Shown: positions 8,691 through 18,172 of the stretch, in pieces | How positions within the stretch are numbered: the stretch's first letter is position 1 | Layout: each line of letters begins with the position of its first letter | From: Sphingobacterium yanglingense | GTDB lineage: Bacteria; Bacteroidota; Bacteroidia; Sphingobacteriales; Sphingobacteriaceae | NCBI RefSeq assembly: GCF_004363245.1 | Contig: NZ_SNYV01000019.1 | Span: 124,001 to 188,000, forward strand | Length of the DNA: 64,000 nucleotides | Direction of reading: 5' to 3' | Notes under the pieces: generated by a model | Database searches by the model: none | Told to the model about the DNA's origin: nothing | The model's input: only the letters and a program-made list of their open reading frames with translations | Program-made: the position numbers and the translations under genes

Positions 8691-9302
8691 ATGTTATCAA
8701 GACCAGCTGATATATTGGCATATTTGGAAAGTATTCCCGCACTCAATCAAGAGGAACGTATAGAGCTCTCTGCGATCTGTAAGCCCGTGTTTCTGCCTAA
8801 AAGGACAACATTGGTACAGTCTGGAGATCGATTTGACTATGTTTTTGTCCTTGCTACAGGTTTGTTGCGCTGGTTTTTCTATTCTGAAGATGGTACCGAA
8901 AATAATATATTTCTCACCTCAGAAGCACATAAAGATGTAATCATTGGCATCCCAGATTACTATACCGATCAAAAGGACACCAAATACAATGTAGAATCCG
9001 TTATAGATACACAGCTGTTCCTTTTCCAGAAAGATCGGCTGGAAGAGCTAGCCTTTCAATATAAAGGTATCTTTCGGTTCTATATAGAATCTCTTAAAGT
9101 CACTATTGATACGCTGCGTATCCGTACCGAACAATTATGCAGTGACTCTCCAAGCGACCGCTATGAAGACTTTCTAAAAGACAGATCCTTTGTTACACAG
9201 AATGCAAATCGCAAGCATATTGCTAATTTTCTAGGTATAACTCCCAATTCTTTATCTAGATTATCTGCCCGCATAAATAAAAAAACACCACCTAAAAAAT
9301 AA
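8691..9302 (+). CDS. Crp/Fnr-family transcriptional regulator
   Basis: A 203-residue protein with an N-terminal cyclic-nucleotide-binding-like beta barrel (LSAICKPVFLPKRTTLVQSGD, VLATGLLRWFF) and a long connecting helix. A shortened C-terminal winged helix carries the recognition segment HIANFLGITPNSLSRL. It lacks the canonical cAMP phosphate-binding cassette of Crp and has no Fnr-type cysteine cluster, like most Bacteroidota members of this family, whose ligands are unknown. The downstream target could be the small secreted protein or the export operon that follows. Confidence 0.88.
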   Translation: MLSRPADILAYLESIPALNQEERIELSAICKPVFLPKRTTLVQSGDRFDYVFVLATGLLRWFFYSEDGTENNIFLTSEAHKDVIIGIPDYYTDQKDTKYNVESVIDTQLFLFQKDRLEELAFQYKGIFRFYIESLKVTIDTLRIRTEQLCSDSPSDRYEDFLKDRSFVTQNANRKHIANFLGITPNSLSRLSARINKKTPPKK

Positions 9303-9334
9303 CTTAAGAATACTTTTTTAGTTTTTGTTCATTA

Positions 9335-9342
9335 TAGTTTTG
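9335..9342 (+). promoter_or_regulatory. Probable -7 promoter box
   Basis: TAGTTTTG fits TAnnTTTG and lies 60 bases upstream of the following small gene. No good -33 TTG is seen at the expected distance. Confidence 0.4.
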
Positions 9343-9401
9343 TGTTGTCATAATGCTTATTAATAGCTTGTTATGATGAAATAGATTTAAGACGAAAAAT
9401 A

Positions 9402-9632
9402 ATGAACAAAAGAATTTTAACAATAGCCCTATTGGGTTTGCCGATGCTTTTCGGTACCAATGCCTCACATGCCCAGCTGAAGGAAGTATCCTATTTAACG
9501 ATGGCCTCTGCGAGATCGATTTCAGTATGTCGAACAGGTTTTGAGATGCGACAGGTAGTAGCATATAATGAGAATGTCGTCTTTCTGCAGGCAGTCTCCT
9601 GCGGAGAATACCGAACTAACGATTCGTTTTAA
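9402..9632 (+). CDS. Small secreted protein
   Basis: A 76-residue ORF with a clear signal peptide (cleavage after SHA) and a mature part of about 50 residues with two cysteines near VCRTGF and AVSCGEY. It has its own promoter-like box and a terminator-like hairpin just downstream, which supports a real transcription unit. No family recognised. Confidence 0.55.
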   Translation: MNKRILTIALLGLPMLFGTNASHAQLKEVSYLTMASARSISVCRTGFEMRQVVAYNENVVFLQAVSCGEYRTNDSF

Positions 9633-9648
9633 ATCATGTTTTCATGAT

Positions 9649-9690
9649 TCCCGGCACTATCTCCATTGATATGGCCGGGATATTTATTCC
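9649..9690 (+). terminator. Hairpin terminator upstream of the export operon
   Basis: TCCCGGC (9649-9655) pairs with GCCGGGA (9674-9680), with an inner TATC/GATA helix, followed by TATTTATT. It separates the small secreted-protein gene from the DUF3302 gene. Confidence 0.55.
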
Positions 9691-9704
9691 TAATATTATT
9701 TGTT

Positions 9705-10106
9705 ATGCAAAAACTATTAACAACGCTGTATTTATTATTGTTGTGCAGTGTATCATACGCCTCTTCGGGAGGAGCCGAAGACGCTATAGCAGATGTGGCA
9801 TCCTGGTTTATCATCCTTGTTTTGCCATTTGCCGGAATCTTTCTGTTTTGGAAGCTCCATATTTACCCTGAAAAAGTAGCGGAAAAGAAAAAACACCCCC
9901 AGTTGAGTGCCATAAAAACCATGTGCCTTCTCTCTCTGATCTTTGGAGGGCTCCTTTGGCCAGTAGCATTGATCTGGGCAAATTATGACTATAAGAAAGA
10001 TGACTCTCCGGCTGATGAATCAAAGGAAGAAGAACTTCCTGAAGAAAGCCGGGATTTAGCAATAGTATCAGAAACAGAGAACTTACCTACTATCGATAAA
10101 GCGTAG
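9705..10106 (+). CDS. DUF3302 inner-membrane protein
   Basis: From ATG 9705 (MQKLLTTLY), a 133-residue protein with two or three hydrophobic segments and an acidic, hydrophilic tail. A segment with SSGGAEDAIADVASWF leads into the first main transmembrane helix and IYPEKVAEKKKHPQ into the cytosolic loop. This matches the DUF3302 family (E. coli YiaW type), which is encoded beside a YiaV/YibH-type HlyD adaptor. Here too the adaptor follows, 34 bases later. It probably assists that adaptor in the inner membrane; its biochemical role is unknown. Confidence 0.8.
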   Translation: MQKLLTTLYLLLLCSVSYASSGGAEDAIADVASWFIILVLPFAGIFLFWKLHIYPEKVAEKKKHPQLSAIKTMCLLSLIFGGLLWPVALIWANYDYKKDDSPADESKEEELPEESRDLAIVSETENLPTIDKA

Positions 10107-10140
10107 CGTTGGGTAAGTATAAAAATCAAGAAGAAATATC

Positions 10141-11298
10141 ATGTTAGAATTATTAATAGGAATATATGCAGGGATTTGCTGGTTGCTCATTAAAAAGTTA
10201 AAACTTATCCCTTGGAATTTTACGACGCAGGTCGTAGTTTACTCCTTACCGATTTTCGGTTCTATAGCACTAATTTTGAGTCTCAACTACCTATGTCCTA
10301 TTACATCCGATGTCAAAGTAGGGAATAGGAGTGTGGATATTACGAGTCAGGTCCTGGGTAGGGTAGAGAAAGTATACGTTAAAACAAATCAGGAGGTCGT
10401 TAAAGGAGATACATTGTTTACGATAGATCCCACTCCTTATGAACAGGAGATTCGATCTCTAGAGGCCCAGATTAGTAATATGAAGTCTACAGTTTCGTCC
10501 TACAGTTCAGAGATTGAAGCTGCGCGCCGTAATATATCGAGCCTACAATCACAGCTAGATTTGAGCAATAAAAGAATTAAGCAGTATCAAGAGCTAGTCG
10601 ATGCAGGGGCTGCCAATAGATTCGATCTGGAACAGGCTGTAGCGACTTCGCAAGATCTGCAGTCAAGAATTAGTGCAGCACAGGCGCAGAAATCCTCTTT
10701 AGAGACAAAATACTATTCTAATCACGGTGGCGAGAATGCGTCGGTGGCAGAATTGAATGCCCGTTTGGACAAGGCAAAATGGAATCTGTCACAAACCGTT
10801 GTTGTAGCACCTACAGACGGTTTTATTCCCAACGTGCAGTTGAATGAAGGAGCCATGATGGCACCGTTCAAATCCGCTTTTGTATTGATTCAAAAGCAGC
10901 AAACTATCATTGCGTTCTATGCGCAGAATGAGTTAGAGGCGGTGAAAAGTGGTGATGAGGTAGAACTAGCCTTAAAAACTGCTCCAGGAAAGGTTATAAA
11001 AGCCAAACTGGAATATGTTGTCGATGCTACGAGTCAGGGTATCATGAACAATGCCGGCGGGATGATCGGTGGTGCAGGTTCCACTGCTGGGATTCCAGAA
11101 ACAGCAAGGGTGCTACCTGAAACAGATGGCAAGTTGATTGCAAAATTTGTATTGGATGAAAACCAGCCTCCACTTACTGTAGGATCAAGAGGCACAGCTG
11201 TGATTTATTCGGATAATATAAAACCGCTTCACCTCATCCGTAAGGTTATGGTACGGATCAGCAGTAAGGTCAATTACTTAATCCCTAAACTTCATTAA
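10141..11298 (+). CDS. HlyD-family membrane fusion protein (YiaV/YibH-like)
   Basis: A 385-residue periplasmic adaptor. Two hydrophobic segments occupy about residues 1-60, followed by the biotinyl-lipoyl-like motif (QVLGRVEKVYVKTNQEV), a GDTLFTIDP strand and a coiled-coil hairpin of about 110 residues (SLEAQISNMK ... AQAQKSSLETK). The second lipoyl half (VVAPTDGFIP) and a beta-barrel domain come last. It bridges inner and outer membrane in tripartite efflux or export. The layout matches E. coli YiaV/YibH, which also have a neighbouring DUF3302 protein and no dedicated RND or ABC pump. It is followed one base later by the outer-membrane factor. Confidence 0.9.
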   Translation: MLELLIGIYAGICWLLIKKLKLIPWNFTTQVVVYSLPIFGSIALILSLNYLCPITSDVKVGNRSVDITSQVLGRVEKVYVKTNQEVVKGDTLFTIDPTPYEQEIRSLEAQISNMKSTVSSYSSEIEAARRNISSLQSQLDLSNKRIKQYQELVDAGAANRFDLEQAVATSQDLQSRISAAQAQKSSLETKYYSNHGGENASVAELNARLDKAKWNLSQTVVVAPTDGFIPNVQLNEGAMMAPFKSAFVLIQKQQTIIAFYAQNELEAVKSGDEVELALKTAPGKVIKAKLEYVVDATSQGIMNNAGGMIGGAGSTAGIPETARVLPETDGKLIAKFVLDENQPPLTVGSRGTAVIYSDNIKPLHLIRKVMVRISSKVNYLIPKLH

Positions 11299-11299
11299 G

Positions 11300-12700
11300 A
11301 TGCTCAGAAAAATAAGCTTAGGATGCATATTACTGCTAAATCTGACGTCCTGTATAGGTTATAAGAAAGCCACCACAACGGATATCGATGGATTGAAAAA
11401 TACCAGTCAGATCAAAGAGCACGTGGAGATTTCAGATAGATGGATTGCAGAGAGAAATCAGGATCTCCCCGATTTCTCCTATGACTGGATGAAAGGGATG
11501 CTTACATCCGAACTGGAGACTTTAATCAAAGACGGGGTCGCCCATAATGCCGATGTTCTTATCTCCAAGGAGAAGCTGAATCAAGTCGAACTCGCTATGG
11601 ATATTGCTGGGAGTAATCTATACCCCAGTGTCAATGCCCTGGCAAATACAAGTAATAACCTGGTCAGTGGCAGTCATATTGGTAACCTGCAGTTAAAAGC
11701 AAGTTGGGAACTAGACCTATGGGGTAAGAATAAGTCTGCAGAAATGGCAAGCGTCAGTCAGTATTATTCAGCGGCTTTTCAGCAAAAGATGTTAGAACAG
11801 TCTATAGCTTCTATGATTGCGAAAGCCTATTATCTGAATCTCGCTGGGCAGTATCAAGAACAGAAGATTACGGAGTTTATTTCCAGAACAGCCGATTTGA
11901 AAGACATCTACTCGATTCAGATGAAGGTAGGTACTGCCAATGAGATTGATCTGTCCAATATAGAGAGCGAACTCATACTCCTCAATTCTTACCTTGAGAA
12001 GGTGAAAAATGCAAATTTGCAATCCAGGAGAAGCCTCGAAATACTCTGTGGAAGATACCCGGAGGGGTTGATCCAGATTAATGCTGCATTTCTTCCTTTG
12101 GATAAACATATTCCGTCCAGTTTTCCGATGAATCTTTTGGAAACGAGATCCGATATCATGGCTAGGCAGTTTCAGATAGAATCAAGTTTTTACGAAGTAA
12201 AGGAAGCTAAGGCCGCACGATTGCCTTCCATCAGTATCAATGCTGCTCTGGGAGGAGCAGAGACCAATGTGAGCGGAATTAGCAACTTGTTTTCCAACCC
12301 ACTGATACGTATTGGTGGTGGATTGGTAACCCCGATTTTTAATGGAGGGAGATTAAAGAAGAATGTAGAAATCAAAACTTCGGAACAGCAACAGGTCGTA
12401 GAGGAATATGCCAAAGCTGTACTGCTAGCCTTCAGCGAGGTGGAATCTGCCTTGGCTAATCTCGCTTCTATAGCGAAGCAAGAAGTTTTTCAAGAGCAGG
12501 CGATCGCGGCTCTACAGAAGAATATAAAGCTTACTCAAAAACAGATTAGTGTAGGGAATAGCAATAGTTTTATTCTCCTGCAAAAACAGAGAGATCTGAT
12601 AAAAAGAGAAATGAATAATATCGATCTCCAGCTTCAACAACGTATCGAACGGATCAATCTATATATGGCCTTGGGGGCTAATGGGCTTGAAAAAATCTAA
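11300..12700 (+). CDS. TolC/NodT-family outer-membrane efflux lipoprotein
   Basis: A 466-residue protein. The signal peptide ends in the lipobox LTSC near residue 17. Two OEP repeats follow, with the typical segments LKASWELDLWGKNK, LEILCGRYPEG and GGGLVTPIFNGGRLKKNVE. It forms the trimeric outer-membrane duct of a tripartite exporter. It starts one base after the HlyD gene and is surely cotranscribed with it. A very long hairpin follows the stop. Confidence 0.92.
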   Translation: MLRKISLGCILLLNLTSCIGYKKATTTDIDGLKNTSQIKEHVEISDRWIAERNQDLPDFSYDWMKGMLTSELETLIKDGVAHNADVLISKEKLNQVELAMDIAGSNLYPSVNALANTSNNLVSGSHIGNLQLKASWELDLWGKNKSAEMASVSQYYSAAFQQKMLEQSIASMIAKAYYLNLAGQYQEQKITEFISRTADLKDIYSIQMKVGTANEIDLSNIESELILLNSYLEKVKNANLQSRRSLEILCGRYPEGLIQINAAFLPLDKHIPSSFPMNLLETRSDIMARQFQIESSFYEVKEAKAARLPSISINAALGGAETNVSGISNLFSNPLIRIGGGLVTPIFNGGRLKKNVEIKTSEQQQVVEEYAKAVLLAFSEVESALANLASIAKQEVFQEQAIAALQKNIKLTQKQISVGNSNSFILLQKQRDLIKREMNNIDLQLQQRIERINLYMALGANGLEKI

Positions 12701-12720
12701 TATTTTTTCAGCAAGCCTAT

Positions 12721-12760
12721 TACAGACTGGTATTGCATTTTTTTGCAGTGCTAGTCTGTA
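12721..12760 (+). terminator. 17-bp hairpin ending the export operon
   Basis: Arms 12721-12737 and 12744-12760 pair fully over 17 bp (three G-T pairs) around a loop of six T. It lacks a downstream T tract, but the position after the operon's last stop supports a terminator or an RNA 3'-end protector. Confidence 0.7.
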
Positions 12761-12810
12761 TAATATGTCTTCAAGTTATTAAACTTGGAGCTTATTTTTT
12801 TAAGTAAATG

Positions 12811-12840
12811 TTTGTATCATTTAAATTCATCTTATCTTCG
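12811..12840 (+). promoter_or_regulatory. Promoter of sigma/FecR/SusCD system 1
   Basis: TTTG at 12811-12814 and TATCTTCG at 12833-12840 resemble the -33/-7 elements (18-base spacer). The position implies transcription starting near 12847, so a translation start at 12808 is unlikely and GTG 12910/12916 is favoured. Confidence 0.5.
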
Positions 12841-12909
12841 TATAGCACTAAAGACATTTATAGCCTCAGGCGATGGGGCACACCTATTGAAGAAGCAACA
12901 AGAGCGAAC

Positions 12910-13482
12910 GTGAGCGTGAATAATGAAACAGATGAAGAGCTTCTACAGCTCGTATGTAATCAAGATAGTAGAACTGCCTATGAAGAGCTATATAAGCGGT
13001 TTTATGGTAATCTGCTTCGCCTAGCTTACCATAAAACTGGGGATTTAGCTACAGCCGAGGATATCGTACAGGATATATTATTACAGGTATGGAAGCGTAG
13101 GGAAAGGATTGTGTTAAAAGAGCGACTAGCCGGCTATCTAACGAAGGCTGTTAAATATAAAGTATTGGATGTCATTGCTAAAAAGAAAAATAAAGACATC
13201 TACCTTTCCAATATGGAAGATGAATTGACCGGTATAATTTCCAATACAGACTACGCTGCCCGCGAATCCCTATTTAAAGAATACATCAGCGAAGAGCTGA
13301 ATAAACTTCCTCCACGTATGCGTGAGACTTTTCTACTGAGTCGCGAAGAAGGCCTAAACCATGAAGAGATTGCTGCCCAGCTTGGTATTTCTATACATAC
13401 CGTCTCTACCCATATCACCAAAGCGATATCAATTCTGAAAAAAAAGCTGTTGGTTAACAGCTTCTTAGTAATTATTTCTTAG
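12910..13482 (+). CDS. ECF RNA polymerase sigma factor (FecI-like)
   Basis: Region 2 (YEELYKRFYGNLLRLAY, AEDIVQDILLQVWKRRE) and region 4 (LPPRMRETFLLSREEGLNHEEIAAQLGIS) of a sigma-70 ECF factor are clear. The open frame extends up to 12808, but the first 34 residues there have no family counterpart and overlap a promoter-like site. A GTG at 12910, or at 12916, gives the usual length of 188-190 residues. The FecR gene follows 78 bases later, then a SusC with an STN signalling domain. This is the FecI/FecR-type surface-signalling arrangement, which directs transcription of the SusCD operon. Confidence 0.88.
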   Translation: MSVNNETDEELLQLVCNQDSRTAYEELYKRFYGNLLRLAYHKTGDLATAEDIVQDILLQVWKRRERIVLKERLAGYLTKAVKYKVLDVIAKKKNKDIYLSNMEDELTGIISNTDYAARESLFKEYISEELNKLPPRMRETFLLSREEGLNHEEIAAQLGISIHTVSTHITKAISILKKKLLVNSFLVIIS

Positions 13483-13560
13483 CAAGGGTACTGGTTGGTT
13501 CCAGCATGGACGACATAATATAGACAACAGGGGTAAAAGAGCCCTTGATGATCGTGTGTT

Positions 13561-14673
13561 ATGACGGAACGAGATCACATATTTAAAAAATTTTTAAAAG
13601 GTAAGGTTTCTCTTATCGAGTTATCGGTTTTGATGCGTTGGTTGGACCGATTTCGACACCCAGATTCTCGCGAATTGACGGAAGAACAAATTCATGATTC
13701 TTTAGCCAGATTTGAAGAGCGTGTCGATAGAGAGATAAAGAGGACATCCGTTCGTTATGTGCCTTATGCTGCTGCGGCCCTGCTTGTATGTTTCCTTTCT
13801 GTAGGTACCTACTATTTCTTAAGTGAGGAAGCATCAGATAGCGGAGCAGCTTTAGCAGCGGTAGGGCCAGCAGAGGGAAAAGCTGTGCTCACCCTATCCA
13901 ATGGCGAGCAACTGTCAGTAGGGGCTACTTTGCAGGATACTGTTTTGAGCGATTATGGGGTACATGTTCTTCAGGACGAGCAGTATGGTCTTACCATCAC
14001 ACAGGGCAATACGGCTAGCGAAAAGCGTCAACCCATATTATATCATACGGTCAAAACTCCCTATGGAGGAGTGGTTCGCTTACAATTAGAAGACGGCACT
14101 ATAGTAGATCTCAATGCAGGCAGTACTATTCGTTTTCCTAATACTTTCGAAGGCAGTGATCAGCGAGAGATCCATCTAGACGGAGAGGCTTTTCTTACAG
14201 TACAGCGAAATGAAAAAAAACCTTTTATCGTACGTACCGCTCAGCAATTGGTAGAGGTCTTAGGAACCCGTTTCAGTATTAATACCCAAGATTTTCAGGT
14301 CACGAAGACAACTTTACAAGAGGGGAGTGTTCGTGTGTTTTCATCCATAGAGCCAACTAAGACATTGATCTTGGGGCCTGGCGAACAGGCACTCTTTACG
14401 GCCAAAGGATTACATAAGAGAGTTGTAAATCTAGATAAGGAGCTGGACTGGAAAAACAATGATTTTTATTTTGAGGATTCTCCTATTACAGAGGTTATGG
14501 ACAAAATTGCCCATTGGTACGATGTTGATGTGGAAATCAGTCCAGCCAAATCCAAAGTCCATTTTACAGGAATTATTTCTCGTCAACGAAGCTTAAAAGA
14601 AGTGTTGGACTTCTTGTCAAAAACCGAGAAAATGGCTTACAAACTCAAAGAAAGGAGGCTTTATGTAGACTAG
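13561..14673 (+). CDS. FecR-family anti-sigma factor
   Basis: A 370-residue protein with a cytoplasmic N-terminal segment (sigma-binding), one transmembrane helix at about residues 66-84, then a periplasmic FecR domain (TPYGGVVRLQLEDGT, VDLNAGSTIRFPNTF, GEAFLTVQRNEKKPFIV). The C-terminal DUF4974 domain (ITEVMDKIAHWYDVDVEI) is predicted to contact the STN domain of the SusC partner. It sits between the sigma and SusC genes and should transmit ligand occupancy from SusC to the sigma factor. Confidence 0.93.
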   Translation: MTERDHIFKKFLKGKVSLIELSVLMRWLDRFRHPDSRELTEEQIHDSLARFEERVDREIKRTSVRYVPYAAAALLVCFLSVGTYYFLSEEASDSGAALAAVGPAEGKAVLTLSNGEQLSVGATLQDTVLSDYGVHVLQDEQYGLTITQGNTASEKRQPILYHTVKTPYGGVVRLQLEDGTIVDLNAGSTIRFPNTFEGSDQREIHLDGEAFLTVQRNEKKPFIVRTAQQLVEVLGTRFSINTQDFQVTKTTLQEGSVRVFSSIEPTKTLILGPGEQALFTAKGLHKRVVNLDKELDWKNNDFYFEDSPITEVMDKIAHWYDVDVEISPAKSKVHFTGIISRQRSLKEVLDFLSKTEKMAYKLKERRLYVD

Positions 14674-14730
14674 GGCTAAACCAAATAACCGTGAAATTTT
14701 AAAATAATACATAAATAATAACTAACCTTT

Positions 14731-17700
14731 ATGATTAAGACCAAATATCGCATAGCAAAAGTGCTCTTTTGCTTGGGATTACCTGCGCTGCTTATGTCGC
14801 ATTCAGTGGCCGAGGCGCAAAGATTAACCATCCAGATAAAAAATGGATCACTAACCGATCTTTTTAAAGAGATACGGACACAGACGAAGTACGATTTCAT
14901 CTATGATAATGATGTGCTTCGGGCAGCAAAAAAAATCAATGTATCTGTTAAAGATGGGAGTGTAGACGACATCCTTAAGCATAGCTTTGAGGGGCAGTCG
15001 TTGACCTATACCATTGATAAAAATATGGTTGTTGTCAAGTTGAAGGCTTCAACGGAAGAAACACTAACTGATAATAACCGAGAAGATAAACAACAGCAAT
15101 TTTCGTTCACAGGACGCGTAGAGGATAAAGACAGTAAGCAACCTATTGCAGGCGCTACAGTATCCTTCAAAAACGGTAACCGCAAAGGGCAGGTACAGAC
15201 CGATGCCAATGGACGCTTTACCATTCCGAACCTAGACAATGGAACTGTGTCTTATACTGTTAGTATGGTAGGGTATGGTGCACAGACATCGACTGTTAGT
15301 ATCAAAGGCAGTAATGTTTCTTCAGAGACTATTCAACTCAGTATTGCCAATGGAGAACTGGATCAAGTCGTTGTTACCGCTTATGGTCAATCCAAAGTAA
15401 GGGATGTTACGGGTTCTATAGCACGTGTTACGGCCAAAGATTTAGAAAATGCACCTATGGGAGCTACGGTACAATCTGCCCTACAAGGACGTGCCGCTGG
15501 GGTGAATGTAGTAATACAGTCAGCCTCCCCTACCTCGCCAATCAGCGTGGTTATTCGTGGAGCATCATCTCTGTCAGGCAGCAATCAACCATTATGGATT
15601 ATCGACGGAGTGCCAGATTATTCCAACAATACCTCTGGAGATGTGAGCAATACGTTGTATAACCTTAATTTGAATGATGTAGAGAGTATTGATATCTTGA
15701 AAGATGCTTCTGCTACAGCATTATACGGTTCGCGTGCAGCTAATGGTGTTGTGATTGTAACTACGCGTAAAGGTGTGGCCAATATGAGTCCGACTATCGA
15801 GTTTTCTACACGTTTTGGCCTGGCAAAGCAAAATTTTAACGGCTTCAAATATATGAATGCCGAAGATTATAAGAAGTTTTCGATTGCGGCATCAGCTGAA
15901 GAAAATTTTAATCAAGGATCATTTGATTATTTTACTCGTCAGTTTTTAGATGAGCAAGCCTTTTTCCGTTTAAATACTAGTGAGTTTGACAAAAGTAATT
16001 TTAGTCCCTTAGCTACAGCCTTTCATAATGGCAATACCAACTGGGTCAAAGAGATGACGCAGAGTCCATGGAACAAAGATTATGATCTTGGGCTTCGTGG
16101 TGGATCAAACAATTTAGTGTATTACCTATCCTTAAATCATGGTGATTACCAAGGTGTAGTCAAAGGTGGACAGAGCAAGCAGTTTGGCGGTCGCTTTAAT
16201 ATGGAGGCTAAGCTGAGCAAAGGCTTGAAGTTTGGAATGAATATCAATGGATCTACCCGTAAGACAGACAATAAGGATGGAATGCTGGATATCATATATC
16301 GTATCAGGCCGGACATGCCGATGTACAATGAAGATGGTACAATCTATACCCATGATTATTATACCGAAAATCCATTAACTACCTTGGCGAATACGAAAGA
16401 GGGACGTGTTGAGAATTTCACAGGAACGGGTTTTTTAGAGTGGGAAGCTTTTCAGGGGATGATATTTAAGACAGCCTATACTACAGGATACTTAAATTCG
16501 CAGAACTTGAGCTTTAATAGAAGAGGGACATCATACGCTACCGATGCGACAAGATCATGGACAAACAGGAGAGATGTGACCTCCGTTTGGGAGAATACGG
16601 CAACGTTTGCACGCACTTTTGGAAAGCACGATGTACTTGCGATGGGAGGACTCTCTATGGAGAGTTTTAAGGGGAACGAATATAAAATGAATGCCAGTAA
16701 GTTTCCAGATGATGATATCCTGATCAATTTTGGTTCAGCGGCAGTACGTGGTCTGTTGGCTGAAAATTATTATCGTAATGCGTTGATATCGCAATTCGCG
16801 CGAGCGCATTACAAATACAATGAAAAGTATATTCTTTCGGGTACTGTTCGCCGGGATGGATCTTCTCGTTTTGGTCCAGGCAAGCGTTGGGGCTTATTCC
16901 CGTCAGGAGCTTTTGCATGGCTTATCCATGAAGAAAAATTTATTAAAGAAAACTTCTCCCAACAGCTTTCTTATTTGAAGTTACGTGCATCTATGGGATT
17001 AGCAGGCTCGCAAAATTTGGGTAACTACGATTGGCAAACCCGTGTTGGATCGACGACCTACAATGACGCGCCGGCAATTGTACCTAGTACTTTAGGTAAT
17101 GTCAATCTACAATGGGAGCAGGCCAAGATGACGGATATCGGTTTAGACTATGGCGTTTGGGACGAGCGCATCCGCGGATCGATTGGTTACTACAATAAGG
17201 TTACCGATCATTTGATCAATAGCCAGCCGATTCCTTTTAGTTCCGCTTTCAAAAATGTCTCAGCGAATGTTGCTTCGATGAAAAACAGAGGTTTTGAATT
17301 TGATATTACGGCCGATGTGCTGAAAAAGCAAGATATGAAGGTGAGTGTAGATTTTAATATATCTACTAACAAAACTTTCTTGAACAAGATCAATGAATCC
17401 GTCAAAGACCTTACTTTTTCGGACATGATGTATATCAAAGAGGGTGAGCGTGTAGGGCAGTGGTACGGCTACAAGACCTATGGACGTCTTTTCGTGACTC
17501 AAGAGGAGATTATTGCACTTCAAAATCAGTCAAGTACGGGAGCGAAAGGCTTTTATAGAGACGGACAAGAAGCGCCAGGAGATCTCTATATGCAAGATCT
17601 TGATGGCGATGGTGTGATTACGAAAGATGGAGATCGTACCATTATTGGCAATGCCGATCCGAAGTTTTTCGGAGGTTTTGGTGCTACCTTTATCTATAAA

Positions 17701-18171
17701 GGATTAAGACTAAACGCGCAGTTTACTTATGCTTATGGCAACAAGAGACTTTGGGATTTACCTCGTACAAACTCAGGCAACACTGGTAATTTTAATCAAA
17801 GTTATCAGATCGGTGGGCAAAGCGCGACCTTCTTGAGCCCTTATGAAGCCACCCTTCCTCGGGCATTGCCTTACGGTAATGGTAAGAATAGTGTGTTCTC
17901 CGATTTTTGGCTGTACGATGCCTCTTATATCCGACTTAATGCATTAAATCTAGCTTATAGGTTACCAGGTAAACTTTTTGGAGATAATTTGTTGCAAGGT
18001 GTGGATCTAGGGTTTCAAGCATCCAACTTGTTTACTTTGACACGCTATCCAGGTTTTGATCCTCAAGGGAACTGGTCTAGTTCAAAAGTTGGTATTGGTA
18101 TGGGGATAGATAATTCGACTTATCCATCAGCCAAGACGTTTAGTTTCAGTGCAAAATTCACATTCAAATAA
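14731..18171 (+). CDS. SusC/RagA-family TonB-dependent transporter with STN domain (system 1)
   Basis: A 1146-residue outer-membrane transporter: signal peptide (to about VAEAQ), an STN signalling domain (about residues 30-105, LTIQIKNGSLTDLFKEI), a carboxypeptidase-like beta domain (about 125-205), a TonB box near VVTAYGQSKVRD, a plug domain with ALQGRAAGVNV and the DASATALYGSRAANGVV motif, and a 22-stranded barrel ending in FSAKFTFK. It imports a substrate delivered by the SusD lipoprotein, whose gene starts one base after its stop. The STN domain pairs it with the upstream FecR. The substrate is unknown. Confidence 0.95.
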   Translation: MIKTKYRIAKVLFCLGLPALLMSHSVAEAQRLTIQIKNGSLTDLFKEIRTQTKYDFIYDNDVLRAAKKINVSVKDGSVDDILKHSFEGQSLTYTIDKNMVVVKLKASTEETLTDNNREDKQQQFSFTGRVEDKDSKQPIAGATVSFKNGNRKGQVQTDANGRFTIPNLDNGTVSYTVSMVGYGAQTSTVSIKGSNVSSETIQLSIANGELDQVVVTAYGQSKVRDVTGSIARVTAKDLENAPMGATVQSALQGRAAGVNVVIQSASPTSPISVVIRGASSLSGSNQPLWIIDGVPDYSNNTSGDVSNTLYNLNLNDVESIDILKDASATALYGSRAANGVVIVTTRKGVANMSPTIEFSTRFGLAKQNFNGFKYMNAEDYKKFSIAASAEENFNQGSFDYFTRQFLDEQAFFRLNTSEFDKSNFSPLATAFHNGNTNWVKEMTQSPWNKDYDLGLRGGSNNLVYYLSLNHGDYQGVVKGGQSKQFGGRFNMEAKLSKGLKFGMNINGSTRKTDNKDGMLDIIYRIRPDMPMYNEDGTIYTHDYYTENPLTTLANTKEGRVENFTGTGFLEWEAFQGMIFKTAYTTGYLNSQNLSFNRRGTSYATDATRSWTNRRDVTSVWENTATFARTFGKHDVLAMGGLSMESFKGNEYKMNASKFPDDDILINFGSAAVRGLLAENYYRNALISQFARAHYKYNEKYILSGTVRRDGSSRFGPGKRWGLFPSGAFAWLIHEEKFIKENFSQQLSYLKLRASMGLAGSQNLGNYDWQTRVGSTTYNDAPAIVPSTLGNVNLQWEQAKMTDIGLDYGVWDERIRGSIGYYNKVTDHLINSQPIPFSSAFKNVSANVASMKNRGFEFDITADVLKKQDMKVSVDFNISTNKTFLNKINESVKDLTFSDMMYIKEGERVGQWYGYKTYGRLFVTQEEIIALQNQSSTGAKGFYRDGQEAPGDLYMQDLDGDGVITKDGDRTIIGNADPKFFGGFGATFIYKGLRLNAQFTYAYGNKRLWDLPRTNSGNTGNFNQSYQIGGQSATFLSPYEATLPRALPYGNGKNSVFSDFWLYDASYIRLNALNLAYRLPGKLFGDNLLQGVDLGFQASNLFTLTRYPGFDPQGNWSSSKVGIGMGIDNSTYPSAKTFSFSAKFTFK

Positions 18172-18172
18172 T

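Noticed and set aside
12808..12909. N-terminal extension of the first sigma factor
   Set aside because: No family counterpart, and overlap with promoter-like elements.
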